DNA of 64,000 bases from Humulus lupulus (lineage: Eukaryota > Streptophyta > Magnoliopsida > Rosales > Cannabaceae): assembly GCF_963169125.1 (NCBI RefSeq), contig NC_084802.1, positions 23,963,107 to 24,027,106 on the forward strand, read 5' to 3'. Made by a program: the position numbers and the translations under genes. Of this stretch, positions 24,782 to 35,801 are shown piece by piece. Position 1 is the first letter of the stretch. Every line of letters begins with the position of its first letter. The notes beneath the pieces are model-generated. The model saw nothing but the letters and a program-made list of their open reading frames with translations, was not told the DNA's origin and did no database searches.

Positions 24782-25399
24782 TATAACGTCCTAATCTCCA
24801 GGGACTGTTACGGTGTGCATTTTAAATAGTGCTACACTCGCTAATCGAGTCATTTGGCCATAATCGTGTAACTAAGTATGATTAGCGGTTTAAGGTTAAA
24901 ATTTTTGGTTAAGATACAGCGTTTCACTAAAACGTTTACTATATACATTGGGATCCCAAAAATATAGTTTAAAGGTTAATTACAACAAAATATTTACAAC
25001 CAGCCGACCTAAGCGGTAAAATAGGGTTTAATCCCTAGTTCATTTTTCAACCCTCGGCGGGGGCGGTCGAGCAGCCGCATATGTACACATCGTCACCTAA
25101 GCTCTCCAACTCAAGGATGGTCCAACTTTCTTTTGCCTTTACCTACATCACATAACACCCGTGAGCCGAAGCTTAGCAAGAAAACTCAATATGCTTATGA
25201 ACAGTAATAACATGTTACCAAATCATAACAGGCATGCCTAGCAATAGTAGCCCTATTCATGCATGCAAATAAGTCCAAATAATAATAGTTGTGGGCCATG
25301 CCCTCCTGTATGGATGACTATCAAGTCAATCCTAAACAGATGAGTGATTAGCACTGGAGGTTCTGATAACCATGCTAGGGCGTGTAGCCCTAATCAAAT

Positions 25400-25586
25400 G
25401 AGTGACTAAGGAGTAAGTCACTTACATGGGTTCCGCACCCTTAGATGAGTGACTGATGAGCAAGTCACTAACATAAACCAAATGAGTGACTGATGAGTGA
25501 GTCACTAACATGAACCAAATGAGTGACTGATGAGTGAGTCACTAACATGGGTTCCGCACCCTTCTCCATGTGACGATGCAGTCACC
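25400..25586. repeat. Tandem AGTGACT...AGTCACT inverted units in the LTR
   Basis: Units with 7-bp complementary arms AGTGACT and AGTCACT around a short loop start at 25401, 25448, 25485 and 25522 (the last three at 37-bp spacing). A GTGAC...GTCAC unit follows at 25572-25586. The same array, with slightly different unit number, is at about 31830-32050, and in reverse orientation at about 2575-2860. Confidence 0.85.
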
Positions 25587-26349
25587 TGGGCCTTCTGGAC
25601 CTGGCTCTGAGTGACTAGCCATGAGACTAGACAAGCACTTTTAGTTTTCATCGAACTTGAGGTCGGTCAAGCATTAATGCTCTTGATGAATCATTCAATG
25701 CTTATGTCGATTAGATCTAATCATTTTCAGCTTGCGTTAAACACACTAAAACCGTTCTTGAATCTTAAGTCAATACCATACGACCAATGTTCAGTACTAC
25801 TGCCGAACTTGACTAGTAAGTCACAACTTCACAGTTAATATTGACACCATTGCCGATTCTGATTAATGAGTCAGTGCCATGCACAAGTAAGCAATGCAAC
25901 GAGGCATATATCATATGTCAAATATCCAAATGTAGGACATTCAACACACTTACTTAACAGTCGCTAGCATAATTATGATCATGCACAAATGCAGAGACTA
26001 AAGCTCTAAACAATCTCATATTCAACATTCATGTACTGCTCTAATCACATGTTTCTCATCCATCACATGCATCATATACTGGGTGCACTTTTCTTACTTT
26101 TGGTCCAAGCACAGGTTACCAATAAATAAGCCACAAGCACGATCCTATTTCTAAGCCCATAGCGATAACCTAGTCACAACCAAACATAAACTCCAATCAA
26201 TAAAATGAGTAATAAAAGATTCCCGGACCAAGACCTAGCCTTCGGGACGTAGAATCCCACCAAACCGGGTAGTAGGAACGATCCCAAGGCCTAAGGTTTG
26301 AGTTCCCACGATCAAAACACCACTTTGGCCACAAATCCCCTCAAGTGTT

Positions 26350-26510
26350 GCGGCCCCACCTTATTGAGCCACGACCCCACCTTACTGAGCCATGGCCCCT
26401 ATCCTAGACAGAGGCGCCAACCTCAAGCACCTGCACCAAGCGCCACGGCCCCAAGACCCTTCAGCACCACCCCTCACCTGCACTAAGCTCAGGCCGCGAC
26501 GCCCAAGAAT
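26350..26510. repeat. Decayed GGCCGCGGCC-type island in the 24782-27415 LTR
   Basis: A GC-rich patch in AT-rich LTR sequence with repeated GCCACGACCCC, GCCATGGCCCC, GCCACGGCCCC and GGCCGCGACGCCC words. The first three copies are about 22 bp apart. The flanks match those of the islands at 37321-37436 and 38743-38926. Confidence 0.65.
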
Positions 26511-27415
26511 AGGGCCAGGGCCCCACCTCGAAACCCAGCAAAACCTCATTTTCTCTTTTTTTAAAACCTTCCAAAAACCTACCCAAACATTTCCAAATCC
26601 AAAAATCAAAGTTCCCAACACATCCTAATCATCCAAAACCATTAAAATCCAAGTCTCAAATCATCCAAAAACTCATCAAAACACAAAATCCAATTCAAGC
26701 TTAAAAACTTTATGCCATTGCCCAACTAAATCCTCCGGCTAATAAGCTTCTAATCTTCCCTAGAATCACTATGCCTCGATCCTCACTTGAATCTGAGTCC
26801 TAGAACTCAAGTTTCCTTCGAAAATGTGATTGGGAGACGCAAATGGAATTTTGAAGGATAGAGAACATTCTTTTTATTTCTTGACAAGTTACTTCAAGCT
26901 TAAGTAACCTCAAACAAATTATAATGCTCGGGGTCCCGAAAATGCCCCCGGGGGTAAAATAGTCAAAACTCCCAGAATTTCCCCCTGATCTTACTATCTC
27001 CCAATTTATCATCAAATATTTATTCACATTACCCAATATCCCAGTAATGTACTAAATACCCCATTGACTCACGCCGAATCAAGTATAAATCCCGTTGTGA
27101 CTTTCCCACTAGCTTACCTCCTAGGATCGTCTCGTGCTGAGTAACCCTAGCATAACCAAATAATAATGAAGCACCACACATATACCACATATATGCCAAA
27201 TATGCCCAAAATTCCCAAGATATTAAAATTTCCCAATTAAACATAAATGGGCCCACATGCATATTTAATACACATAAACATGCATATCTAGTCATATTAT
27301 GATATAACTCACATAATCATGCATATAATCATTTAATGGCATAATAAATCAATTATGGCCCTCCCGACCTCCTAATCAAGGTCCTAAAACTTATTAGGAA
27401 ATTTGGGGCATTATA

Positions 27416-30400
27416 ACTATCCCCTCCTTACAGAAATTTCGTCCTCGAAATTTTATCAGAATAGCCCGGAATATAAATTCCGCATATCTGATTCCAGTTC
27501 CCAGGTCGCTCCCTCGACCTCACTGTTTCTGTATAAAACCTTAATCAAAGGTACAACTTTGTTCCTCAGAACCTTATTCTTTTTGTTAAAATCTGAACTG
27601 GCTATTCTTCACAGGATAACTTCGCCTCAATCTCCAGATTCTCATAACTCAGCTCATGAGTCTCTTCTATCCCATGTCCTCAACATGGAGGTACAAAATA
27701 CACTGTATACTGCTGACAGTTCCAATGATAAGGCCAATCCAAAGGCAACCTGACCGGTCCTATCCAAGATTCAGACGGTCATATTTATCTAGGGCTCAAC
27801 TTGCCCTTATCTCCTCACCTCTTTCCATGGTGATACTTTAAGGAAGATACAATCTTCTACTTGGAACTCAATGTTCCTGCTTTTCAATTCAATACAACTT
27901 TTCCATTTATTATGAGAAGCAAGCATCCAAGCTCTAAGCTTTTCAATAAGATCATTGAGGCTATTATGCCAAGCTCAGGATCCAGTTATAACATGTCACC
28001 CATCTCATTCCAATGAATGGGTGATATACATTCTCTATCATACCTCTTCTCATAAAGTGCCCTTCCAATAACTAGATAACTCTCTCTCTGATTTACAATC
28101 AGTCTGAGGATAATAACCAGTACTAAATTCCACTATTAATTCATCGCCTTCTTCAACCTTTCCCAAGACTTGGAAGTAAAAACAGAGTCCTCATCTGATA
28201 AGATAGACCTTGAATTCCATGAAGGCACACTACCTCTCTCACATAGAGATTTGGTTACTGATCATAAAAATGAACTGACTTTAAATACTGGTCCATAATG
28301 ACCCAATCCAAATCACGCTGACCCACTATCTTGGGTAGCCCCACCATGAGACCTATCATAATTTTTCCTTATTTCCATTATAAAATACTCAAAGGCTACA
28401 ATAGCCTTACTGATTTCTGATACTCTGTCTTAACCTGCTAACAAGTTGAGAACTTTGTCACATACTCCATTACGTCCTTTTCCATCCCAGGCCACCAATA
28501 TAAAGTTTTCAAATTCTATTGCATCTTCATGATGCCTGGATGAAGAGAATAAGAGAGTAGTATAAGATTCATCCATAATCTCCCATTTAATCCTAGTGTC
28601 CATCGGATTTCAAATCTGATCTCTATACCACAATAAACTCATACCTGACACTGCATAATCCTTTAGCTAATCCAGCTAAGACATTCCCCTCAATCTTCCT
28701 ATCTGTGGTTCACTTAATTGTTTTCCTTTGATCCTCACTGCAAGAGTAACTCAAGTATACAGCTGGCCACCTGGCCCACCAGAAACTCTACTCTAGTTCT
28801 GGTCAGATCCTTTAACCAACATGATGCATAGGCAATCACTTTTCCCTGTCACTGAGGTGTCATAACAACCTACAACTGGTTCTGATCTGTAAGAAGACTC
28901 AGAACACTTTCACAAAGCACATGTAATATCCTACCCATCCAAGGAAACTCCTGCCCTCTGAGGCGTTCCTTGACCTTGGCACATATCCAACTGAGAGTAT
29001 ACCATAATACCGTCGATCACAAATCCAATTCAGATAATCTTTGAATACTTTGTTCATCTAATTCATCAAAGCATAACTTAGAGTTAATCAGTTCCTCAAA
29101 ACACAACTTAGCACTCCCAGTGCCCATATCTAATATAACAATAGTCTTCTGCATATCATTCTCCCTGATCTTTAGTTGGTGATAACCAGATCAAAGATCC
29201 ACCTTGAAGAATACCATCTTATCCAATAACTGAGCATTTAGGTCTTACAACTTTGTTGAAGCTGTTCAATACAGTGCCCTAGACCTGATTCCATCCTTGG
29301 CACCAATCCAATCACCATTCTATCTCTTTGTGTAAAGGTAACCCTGAAAAATCCCCTGGAGATACATCCAGAAACTCACAAACTAATCTAGTCTGTCCTG
29401 ATCCCATCGGCACAATCTAAGTGGTATCCACCACCCTAGCTAAGAGTTCTATGCATCTTCCTGCAATAGATCTCTAGCTCTAAATACAAATGTCCTCAAC
29501 ATATAAAATCCATGCACAATGCCAACTACCACAAGGGTTTCCCACTCTCAAACCCAAGAATTACTATCCTTCCCTTGCAATCTAGCATTGCCCCACACTT
29601 GGTTAACCAATCCATATCCACGATCATACTGAAGTCAGTCATAACCAACTTTATCAAAACCACTGATGAGTCTTTTCCACCATAATCTACCTTATCTCTT
29701 AAAATCACCAATAAAGTATCACATTCCCATCATAACATAACCATACAATCCGCATAACAACTCTATACTTCTCTATACGCAACAAGCAAAGAAACAACAT
29801 GGCACCAAAACTAGTCAGCACAATACAAAAATTAAAACTAGAAAGCTGAACTGTCACCCTTGAGGAACTAGTCTCAGTCTCAATCTTAGTCTCCGACTCT
29901 GACTGCCTCATAATGAACACTCAAGCTAGAGTCGAGCTGTCCACCCCCTTTTGCTTTTTCTTCATTCGCCTTGGGAAATCCTTCTTGAAGTGCCCAACCA
30001 TTTCACATAAGAAACATGCCTTTGCTTGACATTCTCCCAGATGATGCCTCTTAAACCGAGCACATTCTGGGTAAGTCCTCCAGTTCTTTTTCTTACTCAC
30101 TCCAATAAATGGAGATATCACTGCTTGAGCATCGTGCTCTCTAACACTCTCCTTCTCAATCTGATTTTTGTGCTCTCAACAACAAGAGTCTTCCCTACTA
30201 CCTGAGCATAGGTAGAGATTTCATGCACTGGGGCAACTCTAATGCCCTGAGCTATTCTGGAATTCAATCCTTGAATAAACCTTTCCTTCCGAGCTACATC
30301 TGTGGGTACCATGTTAAAAGCAAACTTGGCCAACCCATCAAATTTGTTAACATACTAAGTTACTATTGCATTTCCCTGAACAAGATTCAGGAAATCATTC

Positions 30401-31378
30401 ATCTTAGCAGTCTTGGCTGCATCACACTAATATCTCTCATTGAACAGCTGTCTAAATTCTATCCAGTTCATCACAGCTGTGTCTCGAGTCTGGGATACTA
30501 CTTCCCACCATGTCCGAGCATCATCTCACAATACATATGTCGCACAGATCACCCTATCGTGACCCACCAACCCCATACTGTCGAGAATGGAACTGATCAT
30601 GCCCATCCATTGCTCAGCTCTGAATGGATCTAGGCCTCCCTCAAAGACTTGAGGGTAATACTCCTGGAATCTTCCACAAAGAAATTCCCATATGTTCTCA
30701 ACCCTAGGCTGATCCACAACTGGTGCCACTCCTGGCATAACAATGGAAGAGGTGTTCCCAGAAAGATTTTGATGTTGCTTCAACCACCTAATCTCCTCAT
30801 TCTGCCTTTGCAATCTTAATTGCAAATCTGTAAACATTTTCTGGAAATTCTAAGGGGCAGATGAAGAACTCAAGCCCTGGCTGAAACTTCCAGCCTCAGT
30901 ATCACCACCACCAGGTCTCATTATCTACCTTGGATACATACCTACTGGTTGAATCTGCAGTCAATAACTTGACCCATTAAACATGATGAGCATATCAAGA
31001 GCTTTTCCCACAGGAACAATCTTACCACACTACAATCACAAACCGCTGCAATGCTAAAAACATGCCTATAACATTCATACATCAATCATAATCCATGCTC
31101 TTCCCACATACCTACCATGCCTCCAACTCGAGCATGCAATTATCACATTTATATATGTTCATGGAGCAGGTAATCATATAGTCAAGAGCCAGGCTCTATC
31201 AGAATCTCATGCTCCCTAATACAATGTGCAGGTAAAGCATTTACATTCTATTTAAGCAGTTAAGCACATAACTACATAAATAGTTACCATTCCTTGAGTG
31301 AAGCTATCTTTGATGATGAGTGTACATGCCCAGCTTGTCTTCAGGAATCCTTAACCTTGGCTTGCTCTGATACCAAGT
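27416..31378 (-). pseudogene. Ty3/gypsy gag-pol remnant, chromovirus-like element E
   Basis: Minus-strand element with primer-binding site (31375-31364), leader, and gag from about 30837 (LQRQNEEIRWLKQH, WEFLCGRFQEYYPQVFEGG, RAEQWMGMI, KERFIQGLNSRIA). The zinc knuckle is at 30080-29990 (CARFKRHHLGEC, CFLCEMVGHFKKD). Protease sequence is at 29711-29526 with the C-terminal DFSMIVDMDWL. Reverse transcriptase is strongly decayed, with a catalytic region reading FVIDGIMVYS near 29029-28988. Integrase and C-terminal traces run down to a polypurine tract (AAGGAGGGGATAGT on the minus strand, about 27430-27416). Stops and frameshifts are frequent throughout. It is the best preserved of the three chromovirus-like copies but cannot encode a functional polyprotein. 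Confidence 0.88.
31364..31375 (-). promoter_or_regulatory. Primer-binding site of element E (initiator Met tRNA)
   Basis: The minus strand reads TGGTATCAGAGC, the standard plant retrotransposon primer-binding site, three bases from the LTR end GGCATTACA. Confidence 0.92.
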
Positions 31379-32185
31379 TGTAATGCCCTAATCTCCAGGG
31401 ACCATTACGGTGTGCATTTTAAGCAGTGCTACACTCGCTAATCGAGTCATTTGGTCATAATCGTGTAACTAAGTATGATTAACAGTTTAAGGTTAAATTT
31501 TTTGGTTAAGATACAACGTTTCACTAAAATGTTTACTGTATACATTGGGATCCCAAAAATATAATTTAAAGGTTAATTACAATAAAATATTTAAAACCAG
31601 CCGACCTAAGCGGCAAAATAGGGTTTAATCCCTAGTTCCTTTTTCAACCCTCGACCATGGCATGCCTAGCAATAGTAGCCCTATTCATGCATGCAAATAA
31701 GTCCAAATAATAATGGTTGTGGGCCATGCCCTCCTGTATGGATGACTATCAAGTTAATCCTAAATAGATGAGTGATTAACACTAGAGGTTCTGATAACCA
31801 TGCTGGGGCGTGTAGCCCTAATCAATTGAGTGACAAAGGAGTAAGTCACTAACATGGGTTCTGCACCCTTAGATGAGTGACTGATGAGCAAGTCACTAAC
31901 TTAAACCAAATGAGTGACTGATGAGTGAGTCACTAACATAAACCAAATGAGTGACTGATGAGTGAGTCACTAACATGAACCAATGAGTGACTGATGAGTG
32001 AGTCACTAAAATGGGTTCCGCACCCTTCGCCATGTGACGATGCAGTCACCTGGGCCTTCTGGCCCTGGCTCTAAGTGACTAGCCATGAGACTAGACAAGC
32101 GCTTTTAGTTTTCATCCAACTTGAGGTCGGTCAAGCATTAATGCTCATGATGAATCATTCAATGCTTATGTTAATTAGATCTAAT
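31379..32185 (-). mobile_element. 5' LTR of element E, truncated
   Basis: Matches 24782-25720 of the shared LTR but lacks about 170 bp after 31655 and everything beyond AATTAGATCTAATC (about 32172-32185), where a Cassandra TRIM begins. It contains four AGTGACT/AGTCACT units between 31870 and 32010. Confidence 0.85.
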
Positions 32186-32199
32186 CTTCTTTTCAGTAG

Positions 32200-32285
32200 C
32201 TCATCACTTGGGAACTCCAAAGTTAAGCCTACTTGACCTGGAGTAGTCTTATGATGGGTGACCTCCTGGGAAGTTTTCCCAGGAA
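32200..32285 (+). ncRNA. Partial 5S rRNA-like segment in the Cassandra left LTR
   Basis: It contains GAACTCCAAAGTTAAG, GGAGTAGTC and an intact GATGGGTGACCTCCTGG C-box region. The 5' third of the 5S homology is absent because the LTR is truncated at its left end. Confidence 0.85.
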
Positions 32286-32602
32286 GCGTGCGAGTGAGGA
32301 CAAAGCACACTGGAAAGACTCGTGTTGGTTTGCAGGGCCAGTCGTCATTCCAAGAAGCAACCATAGTGACGTGGGGCATTACAAATGGTATCAAAGCCTT
32401 GACCCAGCCAGAAGTGTGGCCGACGGGGATGTCGGATCCCTAATGGGGGGTGATTGTGACTGTCAGAATCCTGTGATCCACAGGGAGAAAGACCGGGTAA
32501 AAGCTGTGCAATCCCACACCGCTTGGGGAAGGTCAAGTGTGATGATTCTAAGACTGTGCAGGTATGGGACTACACAGTTGAAGATGGCTTAAATGGATTG
32601 AT

Positions 32603-32727
32603 GGGTACTACCTATACCAGCAAGATGCATCTTCTTTTCGGTAGCTCATCATTTGGGAACTCCAAAGTTAAGCGTGCTTGACCTGGAGTAGTCTCATGAT
32701 GAGTGACCTCCTGGGAAGTTTTCCCAA
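32603..32727 (+). ncRNA. 5S rRNA-like segment in the Cassandra right LTR
   Basis: Similar to plant 5S rRNA along about 120 bp: GGGT start, ATACCAGCA, GAACTCC, AGTTAAGCGTGCTTG (A-box region), and TGACCTCCTGGGAAGT (C-box and 3' part). These are the internal RNA polymerase III promoter elements that Cassandra LTRs are known to carry. It is a derived copy rather than a functional 5S gene: the ends and several paired positions differ. Confidence 0.88.
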
Positions 32728-32828
32728 GAAGCGTGCGAGTGAGGACAAAACACGCTGGAAAGAATCGTGTTGGTTTGTAGGGCCAGTCGTCATTCCAGGA
32801 AGCAGCCATAGTGACGTGGGGTGTTACA

Positions 32829-34045
32829 TATATAGACCCATTTTAATAAATATTAATACTAGCCATGATCATACACATATATAAATATTAAATCACATAC
32901 AAACAGATCATGGATTACCTCTTGTAGCCTATCAAGTGTCCTTGATTCTTTCTGTATAATTAAACGTTCCTATCCAGTGTTTTGAGATCTCACACCCTGA
33001 TCTTCCAAACCAATCCTCAAACACACAAGGACGTGTGTGGGCACGTAGGATTCAAAATATTGATTTATGTGACTCCCTAGATGTACTTAACACATGAGAT
33101 CTAAAGAGTTTTGACAGAGAGAATGTTTAGAATAGTCTTCAGGTTAAGAGAAAACTATCGTTTTTTAGAGAGAATCTATATTTTTTTTATTTCTAAAAAA
33201 TAATAATGAAGCCTTTTTCTGAAAGTCACGTACTATTAGACTTATAAAGATATTTCATCTACTTAAATCATCTTTATTTAATTAAAATATAATTAAAATT
33301 TAAAATTGATTAGATATTTATATTTAATTATTTATTTAAATCATATTTAAAAGGAATAATTAAATAACTGATTAAACAAAAATATTTAAAATTCAAATCA
33401 CAGGGATTAAATCCCTCGTATAGGTGCCACATACTATACAACACAGTGTGTGTCGCCCAAACCTATATCAGGTTTCCCTAATTTTCTCATTTATTTGTTT
33501 AATCAATCTTTAAGACAATATATTTATCCCAACATAAATATTAGTTAATTCAAAATTAACTTTATATTAAAATATCAGTTTTAAATTAAATTAAATTAAA
33601 TAAATATCATATTATAAATAATATATTTATTACTCTCTCTCTCTCTTTATATTAATCCAAACAAGATTAATATTAATTTTAACCTATAGTTTTTCAAAAT
33701 AAAAACTATATAGTTAAACAATTAATTAATTCATAATTAATCAATTACCCATAATTATCACATAGTTATTTCCTTGCCCAGGAAAATTAATTCCTTTGCA
33801 ATTTAGTCATTTCTCTTTATATTAATATTTCTTTTGACATCCTTACCCTTGACAGTGTAGGACAGAGGTGATCTGGGGATCATGGACCTATAATACGAAG
33901 CTCCAATAAACTAGATTATTAATTAAACTCTTAAATCTAATAATTATTTACAAAGAGAGTATTAATCTCAATCATATAACCTATAAATACATTCTGCAGT
34001 GTATAAATAAAATATTCATTTAAATCATACAATCGATTATTCGAC
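32829..34045 (-). mobile_element. Copia LTR fragment C5, minus orientation
   Basis: The reverse complement follows the plus-strand LTR of C4 (39106-40533): the CACTTGATAGGC and CAAGAGGTAAT blocks, the CTCATGTGTT block, and the TATTGGAGCTT...ATTATAGGTCC block (33887-33918). It is truncated on its low side by the Cassandra element; no internal region is present. It contains CT and AT simple repeats, a palindrome GGGATTAAATCCC (33403-33415) and a long imperfect stem (33420-33435 with 33445-33466). Confidence 0.72.
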
Positions 34046-34058
34046 CCAGAAGATCAGT

Positions 34059-34505
34059 CCTGCCGAGCAGCCCAACCGAGCGAGGTTCATACTTAGGCAC
34101 CCATCCTGTGGTTCATGCTGAGTAATGGGGACCACACCCTCATATTGGACTTGTTCTCAATCGCCCGGTCCAGGAAACAATCCTGCCGAACGGCCCACCG
34201 AGTGAGTGTGTACTCAGGCGCTTAACTCTTAGCTCATGCCTGGCAAGTGAAGACCACACCCTCAGATTATGCTTGCGTTCCACACGCATTTCCAAGCGGT
34301 CCAACCAAGCGACATGTGTACTCAAGGATTCAGCTCGTGGTTCTTGCCGTGCGAGTAGGGACTGCACCCTTATCCAAGACTCACCTTTACAACCTACGTT
34401 CTACACGCATTTCCGAGCGGCCCAACCGAGCGACATGCATACTTAGGCATTCAACTCGCAGTTCTTGCCAGGCAAGTAAGGACTGCACCCTTATCCAAGA
34501 CTCGC
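34059..34505. repeat. Four diverged tandem units of about 110-123 bp
   Basis: Units start near 34059, 34182, 34291 and 34412. Each contains GAGCGGCCCAACCGAGCGA, a GGTTC or AGTTCTTGCC block and GGACTGCACCCTTATCC or a variant. The third and fourth are most alike. They lie between the copia LTR C5 and the leader of gypsy element F, and are probably part of the F leader. The ORFs here are by-products of the repeat. Confidence 0.8.
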
Positions 34506-35104
34506 CTTGATTTTCCTGTCCAGTTGATGACTCTATCTGCCTTGGAAGCATATTTCCAAGCTTATACCTTGCTGCAATAATTAATTCGGTCAGTTAAGTA
34601 GTAATAACGAAACCTCTTGCCACCTCACGGTCCAAGACCAAGTAAACAATCATTCACATTCAACAATCATGCTAATAAGCATGTCGATTCATGTTCATAT
34701 CCATGTATGGTGCTAATAAGCACCTTCTAACATTCATAACCAAATAACAATGTTAATAAACATTTTCTGGCATACATGTATCTATGACAGCATTAATGAG
34801 CGTGTCCTAACCTACATGTCCATATAACAATGCTAATAAGCATTTTCTTTGCATTCACAAGCAATGTCAGTGTTGATAAGCACATCCTTTTAAATCATGC
34901 AACAGTCAAGGACAGGCCCTATCAGAATATCTCATGCTACCTAATAAGGCAAGCAGATAAGGCATTTATATCCTATTTAAGTAGTTAAACACATAACCAC
35001 ATAAATAGTTACCAAACCCTGAGTCGATCTTATCTTTAGTGGCGAGTGTACATGCCCAGTCTGTCTTCAGGAACCCTTATCCCTGGCAGGCTCTGATACC
35101 AAGT
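34506..35104 (-). mobile_element. 5' leader of gypsy element F
   Basis: Corresponds to the leader of E (31140-31378): the TGTACATGCCCAG, CTGTCTTCAGGAA and CTCTGATACCAAGTTG blocks. The primer-binding site is at 35101-35090 (minus strand TGGTATCAGAGC). No gag is left: the fragment ends at the tandem units and the C5 LTR. It holds the 40-bp hairpin array at 34668-34883. Confidence 0.82.
34668..34883. repeat. Six stem-loop units at 40-bp spacing with covarying arms
   Basis: Units: CATGCT-AATA-AGCATG (34668-34683), GGTGCT-AATA-AGCACC (34709-34724), AATGTT-AATA-AACATT (34749-34764), an imperfect unit near 34789-34805 with AATG loop, AATGCT-AATA-AGCATT (34829-34844), and GTGTT-GATA-AGCAC (34870-34883). 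Start-to-start spacing is 40-41 bp. Arms change in matching pairs while the loop stays AATA, AATG or GATA. Confidence 0.9.
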
Positions 35105-35666
35105 TGTAATGCCCTGGTTAGCCAAGATCGTTACACTGTGTATTTTAAATAAGGCTAGACTTGCTAAATGAGTCATTTGGCCATAAACATGTAACTAAAC
35201 GTGATTAATGGTTTATGGTTAAAAATTTTGGTCAAAAGGAATAGTTATTTCGTTAAAACGTTAAGTTGTACATGGGATCCCATAATAAACGTTTACGAAG
35301 TTGTTGAAAGTTTCAAAAGGGTAATTACAACTCAAAAATTACAATCATCCGACCTAAGCAGAAAAATTAGGGTTTGACCCTAGTTCCTCTGAGAAACCCT
35401 GACCGTGGTGGTCGAGCAACTCCATATGTACACATTGCCACCGAAGCCTCCAACTCTTGGCTGATCCAACTTCCCTTTCCTCTTACCTACACCACATAGC
35501 ACCCGTGAGCCAAGGATCAGCAGGAAAACTTAAACATGCTTATAAGCAGTTAATAAAATGTTACCAAATCCTAATAAGCATGCTTAGTAGTAATAACCCT
35601 ACTCATGCATGCATACCATTCATATAAATGACTACAGCGTCATATGGGGCCAACTTCCCTAATTAA

Positions 35667-35801
35667 ATGAATAATGAATCATACAACGGCTCGTTGCCCA
35701 AAATACATGATTAATGAATCATACTGGGGCCCGTTTCCCAAAATAAATGATTAATGAATTGTAGTGGGGCCCCTTGCCCTAGGATATGGGACTAATAAGT
35801 C
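35667..35801. repeat. Inverted units of ATGATT-AATG-AATCAT type at 40-bp spacing in the F LTR
   Basis: Units at 35667-35682 (one mismatch), 35707-35722 (perfect ATGATTAATGAATCAT), 35747-35762 (decayed) and GACT-AATA-AGTC at 35790-35801. They occupy the position held by AGTGACT/AGTCACT units in the related LTRs. Confidence 0.8.

Larger units (their letters stand above)
24782..27415 (-). mobile_element. 2.6 kb LTR shared by elements G2 (5') and E (3')
   Basis: In plus reading it begins TATAACGTCC (TGTAATGCCC in relatives) and ends GGGGCATTATA next to the polypurine tract of E (27416-27427). It therefore serves as 3' LTR of E and abuts the internal region of G2 on its other side, an LTR-internal-LTR-internal arrangement. 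It contains AGTGACT/AGTCACT repeats (25400-25586), AGCATTAATGCT (about 25672), GATTAGATCTAATC (about 25709), and a decayed GC-rich palindrome island (26350-26510). The ORFs across it are not conserved proteins. Confidence 0.82.
32186..32828 (+). mobile_element. Cassandra-type TRIM retrotransposon with 5S rRNA-derived LTRs
   Basis: Two copies of a 5S-containing LTR flank a 154-bp internal domain. The left LTR (32186-32383) lacks about its first 95 bp; the right LTR is complete (32538-32828, TGTGATGATT to GGTGTTACA). The primer-binding site TGGTATCAAAGCC is at 32386-32398, and a polypurine-like GGGGAAGGTCAAG precedes the right LTR. No protein is encoded, as expected for Cassandra, which is mobilised in trans. 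The left flank is gypsy LTR and the right flank copia LTR, both truncated; no target-site duplication is visible. Confidence 0.93.

Noticed and set aside
25400..25586. CRISPR array
   Set aside because: Regular repeats with short spacers resemble one, but this is plant LTR sequence, units are inverted repeats with near-identical spacers, and no cas genes are possible here.
30223..30633. Plus-strand ORF of 136 codons
   Set aside because: Antisense of the E gag; the equivalent antisense frame in G2 is long for the same reason, so it is codon-structure shadow rather than a gene.
32603..32727. Functional 5S rRNA gene
   Set aside because: The sequence lies in an LTR with a primer-binding site and polypurine tract and has several changes from plant 5S; Cassandra TRIM explains it better.
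34668..34883. Cluster of tRNA or microRNA genes
   Set aside because: Stems are only 5-6 bp with a 4-base loop; too short for microRNA precursors, and no cloverleaf or A/B boxes are seen.
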